A stretch of 64,000 nucleotides of DNA, from positions 1 through 64,000 of the forward strand of contig JAWKZG010000001.1 in assembly GCA_041396125.1 (NCBI GenBank), given 5' to 3'. Positions 7,731-16,511 of the stretch are shown here, one piece after another. Below the pieces are notes generated by a model. It made no database searches, had not been told where the DNA came from, and saw only the letters and a program-made list of their open reading frames with translations. The translations under genes and the position numbers were made by a program. The DNA comes from JAWKZG01 sp041396125. Its GTDB lineage: Bacteria; Pseudomonadota; Gammaproteobacteria; Competibacterales; Competibacteraceae. The stretch's first letter is position 1. The number at the start of each line of letters is the position of its first letter.

Positions 7731-8765
7731 ATGCCGCAAACAGTACACCTGACACGCCCCGATGATTGGCATCTGCATCTGCGCGATGGCGCTGTGCTGG
7801 CCACTGTCGTGCCGCCCAGCGCGCGGCAATTTGCCCGTGCCATCATCATGCCCAACCTGAAAACACCAGTAACCAGCACCCAACAGGCGCTGGCGTATCG
7901 CGAGCGGATTCTGGCTGCGGTGCCCGAGGGCACCGATTTTCAGCCCTTGATGACCTTGTACCTGACCGATAATACCAGCCCGCTGGAAATCGCCCGCGCC
8001 CGGAAAGCCGGTCATATCAAAGCCTGCAAGCTTTACCCGGCTGGGGCAACGACCAACTCTGATCACGGCGTAACTGCATTGAGCACGATTTTTCCGGTGC
8101 TGGACGCGATGCAGGCGCACGGTTTGGTACTGTGCGTACATGGCGAAGTTACCGATCCCGAAATCGACATTTTTGATCGCGAAGCGGTGTTCATCGAGCG
8201 GGTTTTGATCCCCTTAGTGCGGCAGTTTCCAGGCTTGAAAATCGTGCTGGAACATATCACTACCCGGGAGGCGGTTCAGTTTGTCCGTGCCGCACCAGCT
8301 ACCATCGCGGCAACTATCACACCGCAGCATTTACTGTATAACCGCAATGCTATTTTCCAGGGTGGCGTCCGGCCGCATTATTACTGCCTGCCGGTATTAA
8401 AGCGTGAGACGCACCGGCAGGCACTGTTAGAGGCTGCCACCAGCGGCGAGCCCAAGTTTTTTCTGGGTACCGACAGTGCGCCACATGCCCGCCACACCAA
8501 AGAAACGGCGTGCGGCTGCGCCGGCTGCTACAGCGGTTATCATGCGCTGGCACTATATACGGAAGCGTTTGAACAAGCCGATGCGCTGGATAAACTGGAA
8601 GGGTTTGCCAGTTTTTACGGCGCGGATTTCTATGGCCTGCCGCGTAACACCGACACGATCAGCTTGAACCGTGCTGACCACACCGTGCCGATGTCATTTC
8701 CCTACGGTGAGGATGAGCTCACCCCCTTGCGGGCCGGTGAAGTTTTGCACTGGCAGTTGGCATAG
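7731..8765 (+). CDS. pyrC: Dihydroorotase (class II)
   Basis: A 344-residue cytosolic amidohydrolase of pyrimidine synthesis, converting N-carbamoyl-aspartate to dihydroorotate. Zinc ligands are visible in DWHLHLRDG (His14, His16). The lysine that becomes carboxylated lies in ACKLYPAGATTNSDHG. Later metal and active-site segments are CVHGEV, VLEHITT and LGTDSAPH. Length and motifs match the E. coli-type PyrC. It is a stand-alone gene, convergent with the C45-family gene, with only three bases between the stop codons. Confidence 0.97.
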   Translation: MPQTVHLTRPDDWHLHLRDGAVLATVVPPSARQFARAIIMPNLKTPVTSTQQALAYRERILAAVPEGTDFQPLMTLYLTDNTSPLEIARARKAGHIKACKLYPAGATTNSDHGVTALSTIFPVLDAMQAHGLVLCVHGEVTDPEIDIFDREAVFIERVLIPLVRQFPGLKIVLEHITTREAVQFVRAAPATIAATITPQHLLYNRNAIFQGGVRPHYYCLPVLKRETHRQALLEAATSGEPKFFLGTDSAPHARHTKETACGCAGCYSGYHALALYTEAFEQADALDKLEGFASFYGADFYGLPRNTDTISLNRADHTVPMSFPYGEDELTPLRAGEVLHWQLA

Positions 8766-8768
8766 CAT

Positions 8769-10205
8769 TCAGTATGAGGCGGTGAAGACATGGCCGAGCG
8801 TATGCCAGGGGATTTCACCCCGCTGTTCGGCCTCTTTGCACCAGTCGAGTAAGCGGCCAGACCAGGGCTGCCTGGCCCCACCCAATGACTGCCGTAAACC
8901 GCCCAGAATCTGGCGAATTTCATTGTCATCTTCGCCAGACTGAGTCCAATACGACTGACCCCAGTGAGAATAATCCCCACCGGATTGATTCCAGCGGGAG
9001 TAATCTGCATAGGATTCCCAATACGATTGGTACCCGTAGGACGGCTCCTGCCGAGCTGGCTGCGGCCTTTGTGTGCGGGCAGCAGGTGTGGCCGGAATGG
9101 GCGTCAAGCGGGCGGGATTCAGGCGGGTAGGGAACTCGCGTACTTTTCTGCGACGGGGGGGGCTGCTCACGGGTCGACCAACTGCCGGACTCGCCGCCGG
9201 ACTCACTGTTGGACTGGTCATTTTGGCACCCGCTGCGGAGTATTTGATCAGGCGCTGATCTTCTTTGAAATCATGCAGATTCTGCCGCCAGACCGCGTTC
9301 GGCCAGTGCCATTCGGCGTGCCCCTGTTGTGGCCGGTAGACTGCTGTGTACAAGGTGCCGAAGCCACGCTGGTAATCGGTATTGTATAAGGGGGAACGGG
9401 TAAACGCGTTGATCAGACCTTCGCCGTCGAGCTGCTCGCTGGCCAGGTGATCATGCAAGTGCTGTTCGCGCTCCAGGGTTGCTGTAAAACGGGCATGCTC
9501 AGCCCATTCCGGTGTACCCTGATGGTTGGTCGCCACGGGCGTATTGAGCACAACCGGTGCCCGATCCGGGGCTACCTGGACGGTCACGGCCTCGCCCTGG
9601 CGATCCAGCAAGGTCACGTTATACGCCATATGCGAAGGCACCCGCTGTAAAACCGCAATGGCTGACTTGACGTCAGCACAGACTTCCAGCATATAACGCA
9701 AAATCAGCGGGATGCCGAACCCTTCACCGACTACCCGGCGACCGCCGAAGGCCAGGCTCAGGGCCAAACCGTCAGCATTGATACCATCGGCAACACCCCA
9801 CAGAAACTCGCTAGTCGCAATTACCGGCCGACCGGACCATTGGCTGTGCAGAATCAAGCCTTCATTCAGGTTGGGATCAAGATCGTAATTGCGTACCAGG
9901 ACCCGCTCCTGCGCTGTCACTAGTGCGGCTTGCGAGCAGCTGATGAGATAAGCCGGCGGCTGATACATACTGAGCAGGCGCGCTGCCAGTTCGTCACCGC
10001 CGGTCAGCTCGACCAGACGTTCGAAGGTCGGTACCAGTTCCGGCATGTGCTGGCGCAAGGCCCGTTCAGCCTCGGTCAGCGAGGGACCTTGTTCACCGCC
10101 ACGCTGGATAAACCAGGCGCGATAAGCCGGCCAGTATTGCTGGAACAGCGTCTGCCATTTCGGCCCCGGCTGCGCTTCGGAAACGGCGTTGAAAACAAGC
10201 TGCAT
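8769..10205 (-). CDS. Peptidase C45-family acyltransferase/hydrolase with an unusual C-terminal extension
   Basis: About 478 residues. The central region (about 85-320) matches the C45 N-terminal nucleophile family (acyl-CoA:6-aminopenicillanate acyltransferase-like). Cys90 in YLISCSQAALV is the expected autoprocessing nucleophile, followed by VLVRNYDLD, FLWGVADGINADGLALSL and VATNHQG. After residue ~335 comes a Pro/Ala/Arg-rich linker and then a tail rich in Tyr, Trp, Ser and Gln with repeated short SYW/YSRW/YSHW units. That tail is not part of the family and I have no function for it. The start at 10205 is chosen for its CAGGAG site. The substrate is unknown; family members process amides and lactams. 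Confidence 0.8.
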   Translation of the reverse strand: MQLVFNAVSEAQPGPKWQTLFQQYWPAYRAWFIQRGGEQGPSLTEAERALRQHMPELVPTFERLVELTGGDELAARLLSMYQPPAYLISCSQAALVTAQERVLVRNYDLDPNLNEGLILHSQWSGRPVIATSEFLWGVADGINADGLALSLAFGGRRVVGEGFGIPLILRYMLEVCADVKSAIAVLQRVPSHMAYNVTLLDRQGEAVTVQVAPDRAPVVLNTPVATNHQGTPEWAEHARFTATLEREQHLHDHLASEQLDGEGLINAFTRSPLYNTDYQRGFGTLYTAVYRPQQGHAEWHWPNAVWRQNLHDFKEDQRLIKYSAAGAKMTSPTVSPAASPAVGRPVSSPPRRRKVREFPTRLNPARLTPIPATPAARTQRPQPARQEPSYGYQSYWESYADYSRWNQSGGDYSHWGQSYWTQSGEDDNEIRQILGGLRQSLGGARQPWSGRLLDWCKEAEQRGEIPWHTLGHVFTASY

Positions 10206-10429
10206 AAAAGACTCCTGAATAGTCACTGGCAAAGAAGCTCGCTAGAGCAGACTGCAAAGAGTTTGTTTCGAAAACACCATCCAGACGTTTTTGAAATCGA
10301 AAATAGAAAATCAAAGCTTTTCATTTTCTCTGGAAAAAAATTTTAAGGATTTTGTTTTCCGATTGGAGCATCCCTGCCCCAAATCTAAGCCATGACGGTT
10401 AAAATCGTTTTATAAATAAAGAATTAGCA

Positions 10430-11470
10430 TCATTCCCGCGCCGACGGGGAGCCATCCGGTTGCTCATAAAAAAACTGCAGCATGGCCCGACTGGCATCCG
10501 GTCCGCGCGGATCAGTAAATGAACCGGTTGCACTGCCGCCGGCCCAGGCATGGTCGGCACCATGAACCTGCCAGTATTCCAGCCGGGGGTTGCCGTTTTT
10601 ATCGCGTATCTGCTGGCGGGTGTAGGCGTGTCCGCCCGGTACCTGACCATTGCTGATGGCCGTTTCGGGGGCCGTTGCGGCAGACGGCTCCTGGTCTTTC
10701 CATTGGGCTTTCCATTGGGCAATGAGCTGATCACTGTTAACCGGATTGACTGTATTGTCCCGTTCGCCATGAAAGACAATCAGTGCCGGTAACGCACTCT
10801 GCTGCAGGGTGTGCCGTGTGGTACTGCCCTGGCGCATTGCGAGCAGGGCGGAAGGCAAATCCTGAGCCGCGCCGCAGGCCAGTCCTGAATGCACGCCGAC
10901 AGCGGCGAAAAGCTCTGGATAATTCGCCCCCATAACGGCTGCCATCGCACCACCGGCTGACAGCCCGGCGATAAAGACCCGTTTCGGATCAAGGCCATAT
11001 TTTGTTATCAGCTCGCGTGTCAGGCTCGCCAGTATGGCTGGTTCCCCCTGTCCGCGCTGTTGATCGGCAGGCTGGAACCAGTTCCAGCACTTGAACTGGT
11101 TCGCGCTGCCGGTCTGGGCCGGATAAGCCACCAGACAGCGGAATTCTTCCGCCAGTTGATTCATCTGGGAACCTGCAGCGAAATCATCAGGATTCTGCTG
11201 ACAACCGTGCAGCATGATCAGCAACGGCCAATTTTGCTCGCCGTCCTGGAAATGACTGGGGATATACAGCTTGTATTCACGACTACCCGCAGCATTGCTA
11301 TGGGTAAGAGATAGAAAGCGCGCGCCGGGTGCAATCGGTGCATCGTGCAACAACGGTGAAGGCTGGCGATGCAGCACCTGCCCCAGCTTTTGTAATAAGG
11401 CTTCCGGACTCCAGTGCTTATGATCCGGCGTCGATGTATCCGTAGTGTTGGCCGAATCGAGAGATCTCAT
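10430..11470 (-). CDS. PHB/PHA depolymerase-family esterase
   Basis: About 346 residues from the ATG at 11470, which has a GAAGGGG site. It is an alpha/beta hydrolase of the LpqC/short-chain PHA depolymerase type. It has PLLIMLHGCQQNPDDFAAGS (oxyanion region), lipase box GLSAGGAMA with the nucleophile Ser, FHGERDNTVNPVNS (acid) and GADHAWAGGS (His). No clear signal peptide is visible at this start. Family homologues usually begin with a helical segment like the one encoded by the overlapping upstream ORF at 11418-11666. The gene may therefore be frameshifted near its 5' end rather than complete. Confidence 0.85.
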   Translation of the reverse strand: MRSLDSANTTDTSTPDHKHWSPEALLQKLGQVLHRQPSPLLHDAPIAPGARFLSLTHSNAAGSREYKLYIPSHFQDGEQNWPLLIMLHGCQQNPDDFAAGSQMNQLAEEFRCLVAYPAQTGSANQFKCWNWFQPADQQRGQGEPAILASLTRELITKYGLDPKRVFIAGLSAGGAMAAVMGANYPELFAAVGVHSGLACGAAQDLPSALLAMRQGSTTRHTLQQSALPALIVFHGERDNTVNPVNSDQLIAQWKAQWKDQEPSAATAPETAISNGQVPGGHAYTRQQIRDKNGNPRLEYWQVHGADHAWAGGSATGSFTDPRGPDASRAMLQFFYEQPDGSPSARE

Positions 11471-11666
11471 AAACCCCTTCCAGAATAGTATCTGCGGATG
11501 ATGGAGTTTTCTGGCTGCCCTGATTTTTCTGATTACTCTGGTCTTGCGGGACCGGCTCGTCACCGTGCAAGGCGCGCTGGATGGCGGCGGTCGCCTGCTG
11601 CAACTGACCAGCACGGGTCAGGCGTGCGGCTGTGCGCAGGCTGTTTCGAAAATGTTCACTAATCAT
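11418..11666 (-). CDS. Short ORF resembling the N-terminus of PHA depolymerase-family proteins
   Basis: 82 residues, overlapping the depolymerase start in another frame. The segment RLTRAGQLQQATAAIQRAL resembles the usual N-terminal helix of this esterase family, so this is probably the detached N-terminus of the downstream gene. The alternative is a real small protein translated in coupling with it, since both ATGs have plausible ribosome sites. See the finding on the split depolymerase. Confidence 0.5.
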   Translation of the reverse strand: MISEHFRNSLRTAARLTRAGQLQQATAAIQRALHGDEPVPQDQSNQKNQGSQKTPSSADTILEGVYEISRFGQHYGYIDAGS

Positions 11667-11694
11667 GTAATGCTCCGGCTTGAAATAGGTTGGC

Positions 11695-12108
11695 TCAACC
11701 AGCCCGATCGGCTAAGGCTTTTTTAACTGCAGCACTGGCTTGTACAACACCGAGTACGGTGATGGACTTGATGGTTGCCCGCACCAGTTCCGGGGTTACG
11801 TCCTCCGCAAAACTGGCCAGCCCTACCACCTGAATTTGTAACATCTCACCGGCTGCCTGCGCTGTTTCCAGATCCTGCCGGGTGTAATGACGCAGGCCGA
11901 GCTCCAGGGTTTGCCGGGTAACCGACTGTTTGACGACATCGGCATGGGTGCCGAGCTGGTTGCGGATTGCTGTGCGAATAAAGTCGCTGCGATTCGAATA
12001 AAAGCCTTCCTGCACCAGCAGATCGATCTGTCCCAGGTCAACAAACCCCAGATTGATCGTGACTTTTTCCGTATCGCTCGTTTTCGGGTGCAATCTATGT
12101 ATAGACAT
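11695..12108 (-). CDS. CopG/ribbon-helix-helix family transcriptional regulator
   Basis: 137 residues. The N-terminal part has the RHH pattern: a beta strand (KVTINLGF), then VDLGQIDLLVQEG and SNRSDFIRTAIRNQLG. The longer C-terminal portion (TRQTLELGLRHYTRQDLETAQAAGEMLQIQVVG...) is not a known ligand domain to me. It repeats the phrase VxxxIKSITVLG seen in small RHH proteins. Palindromes just upstream of the gene suggest autoregulation. The likely target is the downstream depolymerase cluster (inference). Confidence 0.75.
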   Translation of the reverse strand: MSIHRLHPKTSDTEKVTINLGFVDLGQIDLLVQEGFYSNRSDFIRTAIRNQLGTHADVVKQSVTRQTLELGLRHYTRQDLETAQAAGEMLQIQVVGLASFAEDVTPELVRATIKSITVLGVVQASAAVKKALADRAG

Positions 12109-12170
12109 AACTACCTTTTACGTGTTGCCAGGTACGGCTTGCGGGACTTTTTAATATCAAAAAAACATCT

Positions 12171-12215
12171 ATATGGAATCCATATAACATCTATATACCA
12201 TCTAATTGGATGGTA
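12171..12215 (-). promoter_or_regulatory. Palindrome cluster upstream of the RHH regulator, putative operator
   Basis: Two inverted repeats stand side by side in an AT-rich stretch. One is ATATGGAATCCATAT (12171-12185). The other is TACCATC/GATGGTA with a 6-base spacer (12196-12215). The motif CATCTATA also occurs twice in direct orientation. Tandem palindromes 60-110 bases ahead of an RHH gene are typical operators for such dimeric regulators. Confidence 0.5.
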
Positions 12216-12326
12216 ATGCTATCAGGGTTGTACTAATTAGCAAGCAGAATTTTATGGAGGAAGGTCCGGATGGATACCGGAATGGACGCAGGAATGAATC
12301 CCGGGCAGGCCGTTGTTGAACGGCAA

Positions 12327-13808
12327 TCAATACAGGGGGGACATCAGGCGGGCAGCGCCGGATTTGAGCCGTGTCAGCAGATCGTCCGGCATTTCAGAGG
12401 GTTTGATGTGCTGGCTGTGTTGCAGCATGTGATCGAAATCCTGCTGTAATTGCCGGGTCAGTGCTTCGGTATAAAGAATGGTGGTGACTTCAAAATTGAC
12501 GCGAAAGCTGCGTTCATCCAGATTGGCGGAACCAACCAGGCCCCAGCCCTGATCGACAATCACCAGCTTGGAATGCAAAAAACCGGCGCTGTATTCGTAG
12601 ATTTCCACATCGGCCAGGCCCAGCTCCTGGTAATAACTGTGTCCGATCCAGCGGGTAATACGCTGATCCGTCTGCTGCGGCAGCATAAGCTGCACCTTGA
12701 CTCCGCGATACGCGGCCGCTTTCAGCAGCAGCACCATGGCATAGTCCGGCACAAAAGACGGTGTGGCGATGCACACTGAATGTTCCGCTGAGGAAATGGC
12801 CGCCAGCAGTAAATGATGCATGGTGCTGTCTTCATCGCTGGGAGCGGAGGCAACAATCTGTACAATTTCGTCACCGGACCCGGTCTGCGCCAAAGGCGGA
12901 AATGCTGCCTCATAGTAAAGTTCTTCCCCGTTGGCGGCATGCCAGTCTTCGATGAAGATTTCCTGCAACTGATACACCGCCGGGCCGGTTATCTCCAGAT
13001 GGGTGTCAACCCAGGTGCTGAAAGTATCGGCTCCGCTCAGGTATTCATCACCGATGTTCTGACTGCCAACCAGACCAAGCCGACCATCGATCACCGCGAT
13101 TTTGCGATGGTTGCGGCTATTGGGCCGTAGCCCCCAGCGTCGCCCGCGCCAGGGCACTACCGGCATGAAGAAGGTAACCTCAACGCCAGCCTCGCGCAGG
13201 GCATCAATAAACGCCTCCGGCAAATGCAGACAACCGATATGGTCGATCAATAAGCGGCATTGCACACCGGCCCGCGCCCGTTGCATCAGTGCATCGGCAA
13301 TAGCGTTGCCATAGTCGTCGGCACGGAAGATGAAATATTCCAGATGGACATGCTGTTCAGCCGCCAGAATGGCCTCGCGCAATCGCTCTGCCAGCGCTTT
13401 CGCCCGGTGATGGTAAAGCGTAACCGTGTTATTCGCGGTGGGTGGTTGCAGTGGGCTGATGCGGGTGGCCAGCGCGATAAATTTCTGCAGATCCTTGGAC
13501 GCTTCTGCAAAGTGCTGCGCGGGAGAATTTTTCTCGTGCAGCGCGCGCAGTTTTTTCCACAAGGCCGGATTCAGGCGCTTGCGGAATCTGATCAGACGTC
13601 GCCGCCGCCGGTTGAGACTGGGATCGCTTAACAGAAAAAACAATCCCGTCCCAAGCAGCGGCAAGGCGATAAAGGTCATGATCCAGGCCAGCATGGCGCG
13701 TGGTTCGCGGGGGTGGAATAACACATAGAAGACTCCCACCCCGATCAGTACCAGATCAAGTGCGAGCAGATACGGCCAGACGCTTGACCAGGTCATAGTG
13801 GCATCCAT
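12327..13808 (-). CDS. cls: Cardiolipin synthase (phospholipase D family)
   Basis: 493 residues. Two N-terminal membrane segments (about 10-30 and 38-60) with the PLDc_N pattern are followed by two HKD catalytic boxes, NHRKIAVIDGRLGLVGSQN and LHSKLVIVDQGWGLVGSAN. This arrangement is the bacterial cardiolipin synthase A/C type, which joins two phosphatidylglycerols at the inner membrane. Either the ATG at 13808 or the one at 13796 could be the start; neither has a strong ribosome site. Confidence 0.92.
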   Translation of the reverse strand: MDATMTWSSVWPYLLALDLVLIGVGVFYVLFHPREPRAMLAWIMTFIALPLLGTGLFFLLSDPSLNRRRRRLIRFRKRLNPALWKKLRALHEKNSPAQHFAEASKDLQKFIALATRISPLQPPTANNTVTLYHHRAKALAERLREAILAAEQHVHLEYFIFRADDYGNAIADALMQRARAGVQCRLLIDHIGCLHLPEAFIDALREAGVEVTFFMPVVPWRGRRWGLRPNSRNHRKIAVIDGRLGLVGSQNIGDEYLSGADTFSTWVDTHLEITGPAVYQLQEIFIEDWHAANGEELYYEAAFPPLAQTGSGDEIVQIVASAPSDEDSTMHHLLLAAISSAEHSVCIATPSFVPDYAMVLLLKAAAYRGVKVQLMLPQQTDQRITRWIGHSYYQELGLADVEIYEYSAGFLHSKLVIVDQGWGLVGSANLDERSFRVNFEVTTILYTEALTRQLQQDFDHMLQHSQHIKPSEMPDDLLTRLKSGAARLMSPLY

Positions 13809-13856
13809 GTCAGTGATTTATTAAACAGATTCATGAGCGTTTTATAGTTCATCGCT

Positions 13857-15980
13857 TCAGAACTGTTTCACCTGGGCTTCGCGTTCCCAGTAGCGCAGGT
13901 TTTCAGCCGCTTTAATAAATTCAGCAATGTCCTCGCTGGAGGTGATAGTCATGAGACCGGCATCGCCGTTTTCAGGCACGCCGGCTTTGCTCAGCAACGG
14001 TTCCGCCCCGGCTGTCCAGGCGATGTACTTGAGATGAGCGAACGCATCAGCGACAAAATCGCGGGCAGTGGCTTCCTGCGCCAGTTGTTTGCCACCCTGC
14101 TCGGATACAGCGATCAGCACAGCATCAAACAGCACCGAGGAGCCACCATCGATTTTTTCGTCAGCCTCAATCCATTCACCTTGCCGGGACTCAACGCCGC
14201 CCACTCTGGGCGCTACGATTTTAAGTGTCGCACCTGCATCTTTAAGCGCACCGTGCAAGGCAGTGATAAGTTCGCCATCGACCCCATCGCTAAGCAGGCA
14301 GCCCAGTGTGCGACCTTGCAGCGTGTGCTTTTGATTTTGCAGAATGCTCAGCGCAGGGGAAGGTTTCAGATCCGTGCGGGTAACCTGGGCTGCCGTCGCT
14401 TTGGCCGGCATTTCTTTCAATCGCAGACCTTGTCCGACCTGTTCTGCCAGGTCTTCGTCAATATTGAGCAGGTGAGACACCATGCGGGCACGAATGGCCA
14501 GCGTTTCCACTTTGCTGAGTTCGAAGACCAGCGCTGAGGCGATATGCGCCTGTTCAGTCGCTGTCTGACTGATATAGAACTGCCGGGCCTGAGAATAATG
14601 ATCCGCGAAGCTTTCCGGACGCAGCCGTTGTTTGGGGCCGTCCAATTCAGCCGGGACACTGCGAAAACCGCGTTGAGGATTTTCGCGCGGGCCACCGGCC
14701 TGCCCCCATGAATTCGGTTCATAATTGGCCCGCCCGCTTGGATTGACCATCGCCATATGCCCATCTTGTTGCATATTATGGAAAGGGCACTTTGGGGCGT
14801 TGATCGGCAGGTGGGTGAAATTCGGACCGCCTAAACGCTTCAATTGGGTATCCAGATAAGAAAAATTACGCCCTTGCAACAGCGGATCATCCGTAAAATC
14901 AATCCCCGGCACGATGTTCTGGGTGCAGAACGCGACCTGCTCGGTTTCTGCAAAGAAATTATCAACCCGACGATCCAGCACCAAACGACCGACCGGACGA
15001 ATAGGAATGTCCTCTTCGGGGATAAGTTTGGTGGCATCCAGCACATCAAAGGGAAACTGTTCCGCCTGTTGCTCATCGAACAACTGCAGGCCGAGTTCCC
15101 ACTCGGGGTAGTCACCATCGCCAATCGCCTGCCACAAGTCACGACGGTGAAAGTCAGGATCGACCCCATTGAGTTTCACGGCTTCGTTCCAGACCACGGA
15201 TTGCAGGCCATGTTTGGGTTTCCAGTGGAATTTCACAAAAGTGGATTTGCCTTGCGCATTAACCATGCGGAAGGTATGCACACCGAAACCTTCCATCATT
15301 CTCAGGGAACGGGGAATGGTGCGATCCGACATGATCCACATGACCATGTGCATGCTTTCAGGCGTCAGGGAGATGAAATCCCAAAAATTATCGTGCGCGG
15401 TCTGCGCCTGCGGGAAACCACGGTCGGGTTCCTGTTTGGCGGCGTGAACCAAATCCGGAAATTTCATGGCATCCTGGATAAAAAATACCGGAATGTTATT
15501 GCCGACAATGTCCCAGTTGCCTTCCTGCGTATACAGCTTGACGGCAAAGCCGCGTACATCCCGCGCCAGATCGGGCGACCCTTTATTGCCTGCTACGGTT
15601 GAGAAACGGGCAAACGCCGGCGTTTTTTCACCTTTACGCTGGAAGATATCAGCGCAAGTGATGTCAGCCAGTGAATCATAGGTTTCAAAATAACCGTGCG
15701 CACCAACACCACGGGCATGCACAACCCGCTCGGGAATGCGCTCATGATCGAAATGAAAAAGCTTTTCCCGCAGGACGAAATCTTCCAGCAAAGCCGGTCC
15801 GCGCGCCCCGGCTTTAAGAGCGTTCTGATTATCTGCAACAGGTACGCCCTGATTTGTTGTCAGTACGGGGGTGTTATCGCCGCTGGTCTGGTGCGTATCA
15901 CCACCTGAACCCATCTCTATTTTATGTTCAGCAAAAGAGACCGGTTTTCTTTGTGCATCAGGTTTGCGTTTATTGCTCAT
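13857..15980 (-). CDS. katE: Large-subunit monofunctional catalase (HPII type)
   Basis: About 707 residues from the ATG at 15980, which follows a CGGAGTG site; upstream codons in frame are unlikely to be used. The catalase core shows RIPERVVHARGVGAHGYFE (distal His), PVFFIQDAMKFPDLVHA, and the FSYLDTQ proximal Tyr segment. After about residue 560 comes an extra flavodoxin/glutamine-amidotransferase-like domain (ALSILQNQKHTLQGRTLGCLLSDG), characteristic of HPII-like large catalases. It breaks down H2O2 in the cytoplasm. In many proteobacteria such genes belong to the RpoS stress regulon. The long AT-rich leader upstream fits a dedicated promoter. Confidence 0.97.
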   Translation of the reverse strand: MSNKRKPDAQRKPVSFAEHKIEMGSGGDTHQTSGDNTPVLTTNQGVPVADNQNALKAGARGPALLEDFVLREKLFHFDHERIPERVVHARGVGAHGYFETYDSLADITCADIFQRKGEKTPAFARFSTVAGNKGSPDLARDVRGFAVKLYTQEGNWDIVGNNIPVFFIQDAMKFPDLVHAAKQEPDRGFPQAQTAHDNFWDFISLTPESMHMVMWIMSDRTIPRSLRMMEGFGVHTFRMVNAQGKSTFVKFHWKPKHGLQSVVWNEAVKLNGVDPDFHRRDLWQAIGDGDYPEWELGLQLFDEQQAEQFPFDVLDATKLIPEEDIPIRPVGRLVLDRRVDNFFAETEQVAFCTQNIVPGIDFTDDPLLQGRNFSYLDTQLKRLGGPNFTHLPINAPKCPFHNMQQDGHMAMVNPSGRANYEPNSWGQAGGPRENPQRGFRSVPAELDGPKQRLRPESFADHYSQARQFYISQTATEQAHIASALVFELSKVETLAIRARMVSHLLNIDEDLAEQVGQGLRLKEMPAKATAAQVTRTDLKPSPALSILQNQKHTLQGRTLGCLLSDGVDGELITALHGALKDAGATLKIVAPRVGGVESRQGEWIEADEKIDGGSSVLFDAVLIAVSEQGGKQLAQEATARDFVADAFAHLKYIAWTAGAEPLLSKAGVPENGDAGLMTITSSEDIAEFIKAAENLRYWEREAQVKQF

Positions 15981-16511
15981 GAATTCACTCCGTTGTCGGA
16001 TAAAATTTTCAGGGTTTTTTGCCATTAAAATGCATTAATTTTAAGAGAACTTCAGGCAGGTAATTATTTAATTTTTGCCTTATTGAATATTAAATAAAGC
16101 ATCTTTTTTATTGCATATATTTCATGGAATTTGCATTTTATATGCCATAATAACAACTGAAAAATAAACTGATGCAGCCCGAGCCTTATGTTGCAGTCTG
16201 GACAGATGAAATAAAGATAATAAGGCAGACTGATATACTGTCAGGACATCTGTTTTGCCGGCAGACTTTCGCGTATGGTTACCTGGTTTTGTAAAATTTA
16301 CTGATGCTACCGTTCTGGAAATCCCATATTTACAAAATACCGGTTTTAATAGATTTAATTTTCATTCTTATCAGCTCTAATTTATTCTAAAAATTCATCT
16401 TTTCGTTTCGTGGCACAGATATTGTTTTGTCTGTTGCCGCAGCAGTTTATACAGTCACCCGGCGCTGTCGGGTGACAAACACTAAACAACTAACGAGAAG
16501 GATGATTACGT
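15981..16511. other. 531-base AT-rich divergent intergenic region
   Basis: No convincing gene. It separates katE (minus) from the membrane-protein gene at 16512 (plus) and must hold both promoters. An 8-bp inverted repeat, GTCACCCG/CGGGTGAC, lies at 16454-16476 just upstream of the plus-strand start, either as an operator or as a 5'UTR hairpin. I could not identify a specific sigma-factor site with confidence. Confidence 0.5.

Noticed and set aside
14844..15602. 252-codon open frame antisense to the catalase
   Set aside because: The catalase on the other strand is complete and strongly conserved. The antisense frame has no family features.
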